A stretch of 64,000 nt of DNA from Paraphysomonas bandaiensis (lineage: Eukaryota > Chrysophyceae), in the NCBI GenBank assembly GCA_965644295.1, contig CBFFRP010000218.1, positions 186,001 to 250,000 on the forward strand, written 5' to 3'. The position numbers and the translations under genes are program-made. Below the pieces are notes generated by a model. It saw only the letters and a program-made list of their open reading frames with translations, did not search any database and was not told the DNA's origin. This document shows positions 11,634-22,305 of the stretch, one piece after another; position 1 is the first letter of the stretch; the number at the start of each line of letters is the position of its first letter.

Positions 11634-14537
11634 ATGGAGATTATGTTTCTTATATTCTTCTATTCACATCTATTGATAGTGATATCTGCTATAGGAAATG
11701 ATGATCATTATAGTCAGAATATACGTACATATACTTCGAGTAATCCATCGAGTTATATCACCCCCTTATTAGCTTATACACAACACAGTGATGTGTTGGA
11801 TACTTCATCTCATGTTGATGAAGTGAAAGGGCATAAGTTGAAGAATGAAGAGTTCATTCCGATGTATGATACATATGACGGATATGGTACGTATGATACA
11901 TATGCCCCTACAATAGAGGGTACCTATTCACCAGTATCGAACGAGCCTACTACGATGCCATCATCAGAAATAACACCTTTTCCTTCGTCAGTTCCCACAT
12001 CAACTCCCACATCTGTTCCAACTGCTGTGCCTACTGAGACTGACGTGCCAACATTCACCCCCACGAGCTCATTGATATACATTGTTGTCCCTCGTCCTAC
12101 TCGTGGCAGTTCTCCTGTTGCTGTATTAGAGCAACCCACTCCGTCTCCATCAGGAGGTGCCCCAGCATCTGAAAGGAAGAAAAAGAGAAGGCGGGGCCGA
12201 CGATATCATCGTCATAAGAAGAAGCGACGCTTCTCTCCGACTCCAAATCCCACGGAGAGCCAATTGATTACGGACACACCAACTATTCGTCCTACTCCTA
12301 CACTAGTGCCTACTTTATTGCCAACATATAGGCCGTCTTTATCCCCGTCTTCAACTCCTACATTCATACCCACTTCAACCCCAAGCTCACCGCCTACTTG
12401 TATTCCTACGAGTACTCCCACCACTGTACCTAGTTCAAATCCAAGTTCTCTTCCAACTAGTTTACCAACCTCGGCTCTTACATCCATACCCACTTCAACC
12501 CCAAGCTCACCGCCTACTTGTATTCCTACGAGTACTCCCACCACTGTACCTAGTTCAAATCCAAGTTCTCTTCCAACTAGTTTACCAACCTCGGCTCTTA
12601 CATCCATACCCACTTCAACCCCAAGCTCACCGCCTACTTGTATTCCTACGAGTACTCCCACCACTGTACCTAGTTCAAATCCAAGTTCTCTTCCAACTAG
12701 TTTACCAACCTCGGCTCCTACATCCATACCCACTTCAACTCCAAGCTCATCGCCTACTTGTATTCCTACGAGTACTCCCACCACTGTACCTAGTTCAAAT
12801 CCAAGTTCTCTTCCAACTAGTTTACCAACCTCGGCTCCTACATCCATACCCACTTCAACTCCAAGCTCACCGCCTACTTGTATTCCTACGAGTACTCCCA
12901 CCACTGTACCTAGTTCAAATCCAAGTTCTCTTCCAACTAGTTTACCAACCTCGGCTCCTACATCCATACCCACTTCAACTCCAAGCTCACCGCCTACTTG
13001 TATTCCTACGAGTACTCCCACCACTGTACCTAGTTCAAATCCAAGTTCTCTTCCAACTAGTTTACCAACCTCGGCTCCTACATCCATACCCACTTCAACT
13101 CCAAGCTCACCGCCTACTTGTATTCCTACGAGTACTCCCACCACTGTACCTAGTTCAAATCCAAGTTCTCTTCCAACTAGTTTACCAACCTCGGCTCCTA
13201 CATCCATACCCACTTCAACTCCAAGCTCACCGCCTACTTGTATTCCTACGAGTACTCCCACCACTGTACCTAGTTCAAATCCAAGTTCTCTTCCAACTAG
13301 TTTACCAACCTCGGCTCCTACATCCATACCCACTTCAACTCCAAGCTCACCGCCTACTTGTATTCCTACGAGTACTCCCACCACTGTACCTAGTTCAAAT
13401 CCAAGTTCTCTTCCAACTAGTTTACCAACCTCATATCCTACTTCCTTTCCAACATATACTCCTACCGCAGAGCCCACTTTTGTTCCTACTGTTATTCCAT
13501 CTTCTCTACCTACTTCTGTTCCATCATCAGAAATAACACCTTTTCCTTCGTTAGTTCCCACATCAACTCCCACATCTGTTCCAACTGCTGTGCCTACTGA
13601 AACTGACGTGCCAACATTCACCCCTACGAGCTCATTGATATACATTGTTGTCCCTCGTCCTACTCGTGGCAGTTCTCCTGTTGCTGTATTAGAGCAACCC
13701 ACTCCGTCTCCATCAAGAGGTGCCCCAGCATCTGAAAGGAAGAAAAAGAGAAGGCGGGGCCGACGATATCATCGTCATAAGAAGAAGCGACGCTTCTCTC
13801 CGACTCCAAATCCCACGGAGAGCCAATTGATTACGGACACACCAACTATTCGTCCTACTCCTACACTAGTGCCTACTTTATTGCCAACATATAGGCCGTC
13901 TTTATCCCCGTCTTCAACTCCTACATTCATACCCACTTCAACTCCAAGCTCACCGCCTACTTGTATTCCTACGAGTACTCCCACCACTGTACCTAGTTCA
14001 AATCCAAGTTCTCTTCCAACTAGTTTACCAACCTCGGCTCCTACATCCATACCCACTTCAACTCCAAGCTCACCGCCTACTTGTATTCCTACGAGTACTC
14101 CCACCACTGTACCTAGTTCAAATCCAAGTTCTCTTCCAACTAGTTTACCAACCTCATATCCTACTTCCTTTCCAACTTATATTCCTACCGCAGAGCCAAC
14201 TTTTGTTCCCACTATTATTCCATCTTCTCTACCTACTTCTGTTCCATCATCAGAAATAACACCTTTTCCTTCGTCAGTTCCCACATCAACTCCCACATCT
14301 GTTCCAACTGCTGTGCCTACTGAGACTGACGTGCCAACATTCACCCCCACGAGCTCATTGATATACATTGTTGTCCCTCGTCCTACTCGTGGCAGTTCTC
14401 CTGTTGCTGTATTAGAGCAACCCACTCCGTCTCCATCAGGAGGTGCCCCAGCATCTGAAAGGAAGAAAAAGAGAAGGCGGGGCCGACGATATCATCGTCA
14501 TAAGAAGAACCGACGGTCTTCTCTGTCTAGAGTATAG
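11634..14537 (+). CDS. Secreted Pro/Thr/Ser-rich repeat protein with basic clusters
   Basis: Likely cell-surface or extracellular-matrix mucin-like protein of 967 residues. The frame is open from 11499. I prefer the ATG at 11634 because it begins a clean signal peptide (MEIMFLIFFYSHLLIVISAIG). The mature chain is (P-T-S-x)n repeats, probably heavily O-glycosylated. The organisation is hierarchical. A long block (SEITPFPSSVPTS ... basic cluster) occurs three times, near 11965-12240, 13525-13800 and 14245-14520. Between the copies lie arrays of a 120-bp, 40-residue unit: about nine copies at 12361-13440 and about two at 13920-14160. Each long block ends in an Arg/Lys/His cluster (RKKKRRRGRRYHRHKKKRR). 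No transmembrane segment or GPI signal is seen. Function is unknown. Confidence 0.8.
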   Translation: MEIMFLIFFYSHLLIVISAIGNDDHYSQNIRTYTSSNPSSYITPLLAYTQHSDVLDTSSHVDEVKGHKLKNEEFIPMYDTYDGYGTYDTYAPTIEGTYSPVSNEPTTMPSSEITPFPSSVPTSTPTSVPTAVPTETDVPTFTPTSSLIYIVVPRPTRGSSPVAVLEQPTPSPSGGAPASERKKKRRRGRRYHRHKKKRRFSPTPNPTESQLITDTPTIRPTPTLVPTLLPTYRPSLSPSSTPTFIPTSTPSSPPTCIPTSTPTTVPSSNPSSLPTSLPTSALTSIPTSTPSSPPTCIPTSTPTTVPSSNPSSLPTSLPTSALTSIPTSTPSSPPTCIPTSTPTTVPSSNPSSLPTSLPTSAPTSIPTSTPSSSPTCIPTSTPTTVPSSNPSSLPTSLPTSAPTSIPTSTPSSPPTCIPTSTPTTVPSSNPSSLPTSLPTSAPTSIPTSTPSSPPTCIPTSTPTTVPSSNPSSLPTSLPTSAPTSIPTSTPSSPPTCIPTSTPTTVPSSNPSSLPTSLPTSAPTSIPTSTPSSPPTCIPTSTPTTVPSSNPSSLPTSLPTSAPTSIPTSTPSSPPTCIPTSTPTTVPSSNPSSLPTSLPTSYPTSFPTYTPTAEPTFVPTVIPSSLPTSVPSSEITPFPSLVPTSTPTSVPTAVPTETDVPTFTPTSSLIYIVVPRPTRGSSPVAVLEQPTPSPSRGAPASERKKKRRRGRRYHRHKKKRRFSPTPNPTESQLITDTPTIRPTPTLVPTLLPTYRPSLSPSSTPTFIPTSTPSSPPTCIPTSTPTTVPSSNPSSLPTSLPTSAPTSIPTSTPSSPPTCIPTSTPTTVPSSNPSSLPTSLPTSYPTSFPTYIPTAEPTFVPTIIPSSLPTSVPSSEITPFPSSVPTSTPTSVPTAVPTETDVPTFTPTSSLIYIVVPRPTRGSSPVAVLEQPTPSPSGGAPASERKKKRRRGRRYHRHKKNRRSSLSRV
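12361..13440 (+). repeat. 120-bp coding tandem repeat, about 9 copies
   Basis: Exact-length 120-bp units encode PTCIPTSTPTTVPSSNPSSL plus a further 20 residues. Neighbouring units differ at only a few positions, for example CTT or CCT for Leu/Pro near the unit end, and aaccccaagc or aactccaagc. Such uniformity shows recent expansion or gene conversion. A second array of two units lies at about 13920-14160. Confidence 0.95.
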
Positions 14538-15414
14538 TGTGAATGACCCCGGTGGTACTTGATCAAAGCGGCATTTGGTTTTTGATGTTAGTCGTCGCTT
14601 TTTGTTTGTTTGGAAACGAGTGCTATTAGTGATTACTATCGTGTTGTCATTTGAAGTTGCTTATCCTGCTAAGTCTGCGTCAGCTTAATGCATCTGTTGT
14701 TTCTCGGCTGGAGGTTCTATAGTGCGCTTTTTAATATCGTCAATATAAGTTTACGGTGCTTCTTCAATATATATTGCTAAACACTGGTGTGTCAGTGTGC
14801 CCTCCAATGTCACTGGACACTGGACCTATACTTGGCACCTCCACTGAGAACTTCTATTTATGGCTAAAACTAGGCAACGACATTATTTATGCTCCCTTCA
14901 CCGAATAATAATGTAAAATACTTGACCAAGTGTAATTTCTTGTATTAATACATGACAAACTCTTGTTATGAAAGTAGTTTTCTAAATCAGTATATCATCG
15001 AGATTTTCACTTTATTTTTTCATCCTAATACATTCAAAGTTATATCATTGTACAATTATGTACTAGTATATAGTATACTGCGTACAGGTTGTAATAAAAA
15101 ACTCAAGCAAGTTGCCACGCAAATAATGACATGGAATGTTGTAATGGATTTGTCGTAGAGCGTCAATTTGGTTGCAATCGACCTACTACCACAATATCAA
15201 ACACGCCTTCCAAATGGTGCAGTGATGATGGTGTGTAATATAATGATATAATTATTACTAGCTAAAGCAACTAATACTGAGGAAGGTATACACACTCTCC
15301 GCATTTCACAAATTATAATTCACGTGGAAGATCAATAACTACACATACTCGCCGCAAATAAATCGGAACTACTCGAACTTGTAAAAGGTACGGATAGACT
15401 TCACTTAGTGCAAT
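14538..15414. other. Intergenic region between convergent genes
   Basis: AT-rich DNA between the 3' end of the repeat-protein gene and the 3' end of the CFAP77-like gene. No supported coding region, RNA or repeat was seen. Confidence 0.45.
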
Positions 15415-16244
15415 TTATTCAGCTCTTGGAGCACTTTTCTTCGCCGATGATTTCGGCAAGTTTAATTTGCCAGGAACATTTTGAAACTTTTTCATAGTAA
15501 AGTGCTTTTTTGGTTCCTTTGTACATACATCTTAGATAATGCTTTACAAAAAAAAATAATACCTCTTTATTTGCACTTTTCGTTTTAGATTCTACCATAG
15601 TGGAAGCTCTCGTAGAACGAGGGAGAGGAAGAGCACTCTTATCAACAAGACCATGGAGTGAAGGATAATCCGCATCATAATTGGTAAAATCCGTGTATTT
15701 AGCCTGTATCAATGCCTCCATTGACTCGTCAGCACTATAATATCTGTTACACAGGAAATACAAACCCTGTACGACTTACTATACTGTTTTTTGTCCAAAC
15801 GGACCCTCGAAAGCAGATGACGCATTTGTATTGGTCTCAGCGTTCAAAATTTCTTTCATTCTAATATGAGTGTGATCCTCCGCAAATTTCCTTGCCGCTT
15901 TAGCGGTAACAGCGCTAGTAAAAAATTACTATCATACTTCGACATAATATACACTTACCCATGCTTGATGGCTAATATGTTGGAGTGAATGTGACTTCGT
16001 ACTGAAGCCTTCGAAGCAGATGGATCGGCAGTTATCCAATTCGATATAACTACACAGACTTAATTATATATATCATATTCTATTCACAGCAGCAACCTTC
16101 TCCAGCTCCTTCAGGGTCCGGAGGACTCTTCATTCCATATACAAAGGGTCCTTCCGGTAAGTTACGTGTGGTTGCTTTCACACACCCAACTCTATCCTTT
16201 ACCATTGTTCTCCTCTTCGGAGCCTTTCTTTCATGTTCAGACAT
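15415..16244 (-). CDS. CFAP77-like cilia- and flagella-associated protein
   Basis: Putative axonemal microtubule-inner or associated protein. Five exons: 16244-16097, 16049-15959, 15914-15780, 15734-15563 and 15516-15415, each joining in phase to give 215 residues. The spliced protein has features I associate with CFAP77: an early FVYGMKSPPDPEGAGEVISNW block, a middle FEGPFGQKT then ADESMEALIQ segment, a DADYPSLHG motif, and a basic C-terminal stretch starting KKHFTMKKFQNVPGK. The length fits a small CFAP. Identification rests on motif memory, so the family call is moderate. The exon structure is well supported by phase. If correct, it implies that the organism builds a flagellum. Confidence 0.6.
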
Positions 16245-16810
16245 GATCTTCTAAATTGAAATGACTAGACAAAATAGACACACAGGCACTTCAAAGCAGC
16301 ACTGTGTGAATGAGTTGAGTGTCTTACCAGCATCTGCCGCTAAACATGCAAACATCCATATGCCGTTGATATGAAACCGTCGTATTTCATCAAATACATT
16401 GATGTAGTTTGAGGAATACAGTGATGAGGGGATTGTCATTATACAGGCTGTAGTATGTGGTATACTGTGGTCGATATTGGTGTTGATAGGATGGTATTGC
16501 ATGCATCATTTTTGGGGATTTTTTCCTATGATTTTAGCAACATATATATAATACTTCATAGTAGCATACTTTCATACAAAATATACGTTAAATTGTATTG
16601 CTAAATTTCCTCGTAATTACTGGTGTCGAATATTGCATTAGTTTCTATATTTCCACACACTGTGGCAATCCACATACATACATACATACATACATACCTC
16701 ATTAATAAACACACATAATTCAATAGAGTTTACATATTCTCAATTAATAAGAACAAAGAAAAAAACTTGTTAATCTTTATAACGATAATCATTTATAGAG
16801 ATTGTAATTA
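16245..16810. other. Divergent promoter region
   Basis: This region separates two divergent genes, CFAP77-like (-) and glucosidase II alpha (+). It holds a (tacata)n tract at about 16672-16700 and AT-rich sequence before the + strand ATG. No coding region is supported. Confidence 0.45.
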
Positions 16811-19800
16811 ATGAAATTAAATAGATCGTTATTTATAGTGTTCTCTGTATGGTTCACTATAAGTGTCAATGGAGTTGATCGATCTAAGTTTAGAAAATGT
16901 TCTGATACTGGATTTTGTCGAAGATATCGTCATGTAGAAGATCGATCAGAACAGGTACACGTCTATGTATGTGTGTATGTATGTAGGGGTGTATAGGTAC
17001 ATGTGTAGAGGTGTATGTACATATCTATAGTGTCGTATAAGACCCTCATGTTATATATATATTGGTACAGTACTCGATCGATGAGAGCTCTATGGAATGG
17101 AAGGATGGGAAATTGACTGCTGCTGTGCTTGGGGGACCGAGACAGTTATTTTCGAAACCATTGAGTCTTTCGATTATTCCTTATGAAAGTGGTACAGTTC
17201 GGGTGAAAATAACTGAAGAGGCTTTTAGATGGGAGGTATGAGTGGTTGGATAATGTTTACCTATTTTAACAAGTGATATGTGTGCAGCCTTCAGATATTT
17301 TGCAGCCAGAAGGGCTTCTAGTTTCTAAGTTTACGCCTCTATCAGAGAGCGATTCAAGCTATCCCGCCGCTCTTAAGACCAACACTGAACGCAAGCAAGT
17401 ATTGCAATTCGGTGAAGGGGGACGGGGCGTCCTTGCCGTTTACTTGTCTCCTTTACGAGTAGAGATGTACACTAATGGTGTACTGACCGTATCTGCTAAT
17501 GCACTCGGTATGATGCACTTTGAACAAAAGCACGATTCCCAAGCGCACGCTAGGTCTCTGGAATCTGTGCAGGATGAGGTGGATCGACATGGTGGCAAAG
17601 AAGTGGTCGACTACGGTGAAGACGGGCTTGCAGTTTATGCTGATGGCACGCGAGAGGAGAAGAGAGTTGAACCAGATACCACTAAAGAGGATGGATCTCG
17701 GCGTGAGCTCTCTGGTGACTGGGAGGAATCGTTTGGTGGACATACTGATACTAAGCCAGAGGGACCAATGTCGGTTGGAATGGACTTTACCTTTCCCCAT
17801 GCCGCTGAGGTATATGGCATACCGGAGCATGCCTCTTCCTTGGCTCTCCGTACCACCTCTTCCCCGCTTTCTCAGCCTTCTCCTTCGGCCGGAAAGTACA
17901 AAGAGCCGTATCGGTTGTACAACCTTGATGTGTTTGAGTACGAGCTTGATGAGCCGATGGCTCTCTATGGTCATATTCCCGTTATGCTGGGACATGGATT
18001 GGTTCAGCAGCCATCTGGAGGGCACATTGGAGTTACGGCAGTAAGTTTCATGTTCACACTTACTGTCAACTATGTTTTATATATAGATGTACTATAAATA
18101 TTCTTTCACCTAACAGTTGTAGCTACTGTAATACTTGTTTATAGGGAGTGTTTTGGTTTAATCCCACAGAGACATTCGTGGATGTTTCTGAGACTGTAAC
18201 TGGAACAGGCCGACACAGTCATTGGATATCTGAGACTGGCAACATTGATTTTTTCTTAATGCCCGGACCCTCTCCTCAGGATGTTTGGAGGCAATACTCT
18301 AGACTCACCGGTACTCAGCAACTGCCTCCCTTGTTTTCACTTGGCTACCATCAGTGCCGCTGGAACTACAGGGATGAAAGGGATGTCAATGCTGTGGAGA
18401 GCAAATTCGAAGAGCTCGACTACCCGTACGATGTTTTATGGCTGGTATGCGTTGTAATATTATGCAATTATTAGAAATATGTGGTGAATATTTTTACTGC
18501 AGGACATCGAGCATACGAACGGGAAGCGATATTTTACATGGGACAAGAGACCATTTCCCAATCCTATCGAAATGCAGAAAAATATCAGCGCTCATGGACG
18601 TAAGATGGTGACCATAGTCGACCCCCATATCAAGAGAGATAACCAGTAATATTTGATGTAGTGAGCTAGCTATGTAGCTGAGTTATGTGTTCTATAGGTA
18701 TGCGATCCATAAAGAGGCCGAAGAGAAAGGCTTGTACGTTAAGAACAAGGATGGAAAAGATTTTGATGGATGGTGTTGGCCGGGTCAGAGTTCCTATCTA
18801 GACTTCACAGATGCCAGAGTACGTGAATGGTGGGCTGGTCGGTTTGCATTAGATAAGTACGAAGGCTCTACACTTGATCTGTTCACCTGGAACGATATGA
18901 ATGAGCCCTCAGTTTTTAACGGTCCGGAAGTGTCAATGCAGAAGGACTGTCAAAATATCAACGGGATTGAACATAGATACTGGCACAATCTCTACGGCAT
19001 TTACATGCAGCGCGCAACGGCAGAAGGCCTAACTCTACGTGATCAACCTACGCAGTCTCTACGTCCTTTTGTATTGTCTCGTGCATTCTGGTCTGGCTCT
19101 CAGAAGTATGGAGCTATATGGACTGGTGACAATACCGCCACTTGGGGACATCTGAAGATTTCCGCCCCTATGTTGTTGTCGATAGGACTGGCTGGATTAC
19201 CTTTCGCTGGAGCAGATGTAGGAGGGTTTTTCGGAGAACCGGGCGCTGAGCTGTTCACCCGCTGGTACCAAGCTGGATCTTTTACACCCTTTTTCCGCGG
19301 CCATGCCCACCATGACACTAAACGACGTGAGCCATGGGTGTACGGGGACGTACATACCAACATCCACCGTGATGTGGCGATGACGCGGTACTCTTTACTC
19401 CCTTACTGGTATACAACGTTTTATATTTCTTACCGTACTGGTGTGCCGGTCATGCGGCCGATGTTTGCTGAGTTTCCTAATACAGAAGCTGTGTTTGATA
19501 TGGATGACCAGTGGATGGTTGGGTCAAGCTTACTCGTGAAGCCTGTCACAGATGCTGGGGCAACTTCTGTAGATGTGTATCTACCAGCTGAAGAGGCTCA
19601 TGGATGGTATGACTTCCGCAGCCTTGCCCCCATTTCTGTGCGACTGGGAGGAGAAGTGATGAACGTCCGCGCTCCGCTAGACACCATTCCTGTGTTCATT
19701 CGGGGTGGATCCATTATTCCTCGTAAAATGAGACTTCGCAGATCATCCAAACTTATGTTTTATGATCCTTATACTCTCGTAATTACACCAGACATGACGA

Positions 19801-20183
19801 CTCAGAAGGCCACTGGGGTGCTGTATCTTGATGATGAGACCACACTGGCACATGAGAAGCAGGATGCGTATGCAGTGCGTCAGTTTGAATATGAAGCCAC
19901 GCAAGAAAAAGCGACACTGAAGTGCTCTGCTGTGACCATCGAACCTGTGCCGGCGGACACTGGTGTACCTTCATTTGCAGCCCCTAATAGCGTTGAACGG
20001 GTTATGATTGGAGGTCAGAGCAGGGCACCAACTAAGGTTTTCATTGAAGTATCTCCCGTGAACGGAGCTTCTGAGAAAACTGAGCTGGAGTTCACTTTTG
20101 ACAAGAATGCAAAAGTACTAACCATCAAGAAACCTGGGGCTCTTGTGGTGCGTGATTGGGAAATTACTTTGACGTACGCTTAA
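16811..20183 (+). CDS. Glucosidase II alpha subunit, GH31 (ER N-glycan trimming)
   Basis: Removes the inner alpha-1,3-linked glucoses from N-glycans in the ER and so drives the calnexin/calreticulin cycle. Six exons: 16811-16954, 17071-17235, 17288-18040, 18145-18444, 18503-18645 and 18698-20183, giving 996 residues. A signal peptide ([15 protein letters not shown]) is followed by [17 protein letters not shown], the typical mature N terminus of glucosidase II alpha. The GH31 barrel contains [12 protein letters not shown], the nucleophile Asp in [10 protein letters not shown] (near residue 568), and the acid/base region WTGDNTATW (near 645). [16 protein letters not shown] is also family-typical. 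Length matches the family (about 900-1000). No ER-retention tail is expected, because the beta subunit retains the enzyme. Confidence 0.95.
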
Positions 20184-21064
20184 GTGAATACGAGTTGAAT
20201 TTTATTGGCTTAAATATATGCAGATGTAGTTCAATGACATCTTGAAACGAGCCTGTGCTTTTCAATTTCGTAATAATTTGAGTGTATGAAATTCATATAA
20301 AGAATATTTTTACTTCTGTACTGTTAGTGTTTGCGCAACGTACTAAATATGAAGTATCGTAGAGATATTGTCAAATTATTATCAAACGTTAGGTATTAAT
20401 TTTGGAAAGTGGTCACCATTCAAAATAACAGCTACTGAAGTGTGGTATCTATTTAACATTTCCAGAATAAAAATTTCTGAAACGGATGTAAAACATTACA
20501 TTTAGTACATAATGTCGATAACTATCTATACTATAATCCCATGTGATAAACTTGTCCCGGTATCGTTTTGCCTGTTCAGCAGGCAATCACATCTGGCAGA
20601 GTTTAGAGAATGGAATGTTTTCCCAATCTGGGATACGGTTTGCCACTAGGTAGAAGAATTCGAGAAGATACTCGACTCACTGCTTCAATACAACCCTAAA
20701 ATATTGAACAAGTAAGCTCCTCCTCTTCTATCCTGGAAGGAAGCGACCACGTTGTTACTATGACGTGTCAATACTCATGCATCTGTATATCTGTATGCAT
20801 CCTGTGCAACCTTATAAGCATAGCATCAGTCCGAGTATCCTTTGAATCGGCTTCTTAGCTTTGCTTACTTCTTTCACGTTGACTGTCTATAGTCAGTGCT
20901 ACGTATATATATATCTGCTGGTAGATGCACATAGCAAACTACACATGAGTTTGTTCAGCACTGATGTTATCAGTAATGCTATAATCATTATCAAAAGGTC
21001 TTATTATCAAGTGTCAGCTCTTATGTGTTAGCTATCATGCAGTTGGATAAATGGGAGTGCAGTT
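20184..21064. other. Intergenic region between glucosidase II and the retrotransposon
   Basis: I see no gene. A short perfect hairpin 'tgcctgttcagcaggca' lies near 20568. The stretch 20560-20760 is less AT-rich than its surroundings and could be an old coding or transposon fragment, but no frame in it stays open or is recognisable. Confidence 0.4.
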
Positions 21065-21069
21065 CAGGT

Positions 21070-22277
21070 ATGAACAACTCAGGTCTTGCAACCTAAGATC
21101 ACTGAAAAGATATGAAATGGTTGTTTATCGAAACAACAAAACAGAATGCTATAATAATAACTCTTTAAGAAACCAACAGCCAGAAACACAAGCTCCCCTG
21201 TATCCTGCAATCTAAAGCTCCCAATAGACAGATCAGTCAACCAACTATGTTAATTTCATAGAGAATTATTATTAAAAACTAAGTTACAAGCAAAACGAAA
21301 GACAGACCCCTAGTCTAAAGACTCCTCCTCATACACAGGACATTGAATGCAACCACAACCGTACAATATGCTCAAACATGTACTACACTACATACGATTC
21401 ATATCCTACATCGTTTATAGTCAAAAACCCCCTGAAATACGCCTAAATAGGTCTTTTCCAAAAACCTCCGATTTTTGAGTCCCAAAAAACCCAAAAATCC
21501 CCAATTTTTGAGAATTGCAGAAAATCGCCGATTTTCGAGCCACAAACACCCAAAAATGACAATCTTCGAATCCACAAAAATTGCAAGCACATTTCATGAC
21601 AACTGCAATCACATTTCAACCCGTTAAACATCGCCATTCCTGCGAACCAGTGTACAACAGACCTAGCCATCTATACATAGGGAAATTTTACCATCAGCAT
21701 GCCTAGAACACCTATGCATCTGTGCCCAATGGCACCCTACGAATTCCTCCCCATTCCACAGAAAATCGATGGTGTGTGATAATGGGAAAATAATCGTATA
21801 TCATAGTCCGGAACGATGAGCAAGCACATAGAGCTGTTCAAAACCATCAGAAAGCTTCTCATAATGATGAATGGACTACGAATATCGCACATGCGGTACC
21901 AATCAATGTTTCCTAACTCAAATCGCTGTTACACCGACTGCTATATGGATATAGGTGTAAACCAACGGGTGGCAATCACGTAGGCCCACGAAATTGTGTG
22001 TATCACTGCTTCCTAACCCCAATCGCTGCCGTATGCCTCCTCCTAATCACGCTGGTATTACTCATCCCCGTCGAAAAGCTCGTAGGAAATACAGAAGTCG
22101 TGTCCATGATGGTTAGTAAGTCTTGTTTCGTTCCCTTTAGATCACTCTAATAATTCAATCTATCAACTACTTATAAAACTTGTTCATTCCTTCTCCATAT
22201 ACTATAACCGCCTATTATACCAATATATATCATCATATAAAACTACCAAGGGCGTTATAAAAGCCCACGGCTTTACA
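21070..22277 (-). repeat. 3' LTR of element 1
   Basis: In element orientation this LTR starts TGTAAAGCC and ends GTTGTTCAT. It matches 27787-28995 throughout. Internally, near 21465-21560, it has degenerate direct repeats built around 'aaaatcgccgattttcgag' and 'ccgatttttgagtccc'. These keep short frames open by chance on the minus strand. Confidence 0.95.
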
Positions 22278-22297
22278 TTACCCTTTCTCCCCCCGGA
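22278..22297 (-). promoter_or_regulatory. Polypurine tract of element 1
   Basis: In element orientation, the 20 bases before the 3' LTR are almost all purines (CCGGGGGGAGAAAGGGTAA). This is the expected position and composition for plus-strand DNA priming. Confidence 0.85.
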
Positions 22298-22305
22298 TGC
22301 CGTAG

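Noticed and set aside
12361-13440. Regular repeat array that might be taken for a CRISPR or satellite
   Set aside because: The units are contiguous, in frame, without spacers, and lie inside a long coding region of a eukaryote.
12212-13702. A 496-codon antisense frame, Gly-Val rich, across the P/T/S repeats
   Set aside because: It is the mirror of the sense repeat: a 120-bp unit with no stop on the reverse strand keeps any array open. The sense frame has a signal peptide and sensible composition.
21399-21670. Three overlapping short frames in the LTR, duplicated at 28117-28388
   Set aside because: They arise from degenerate AT-rich direct repeats in the LTR, in three frames at once. There is no protein-like conservation.
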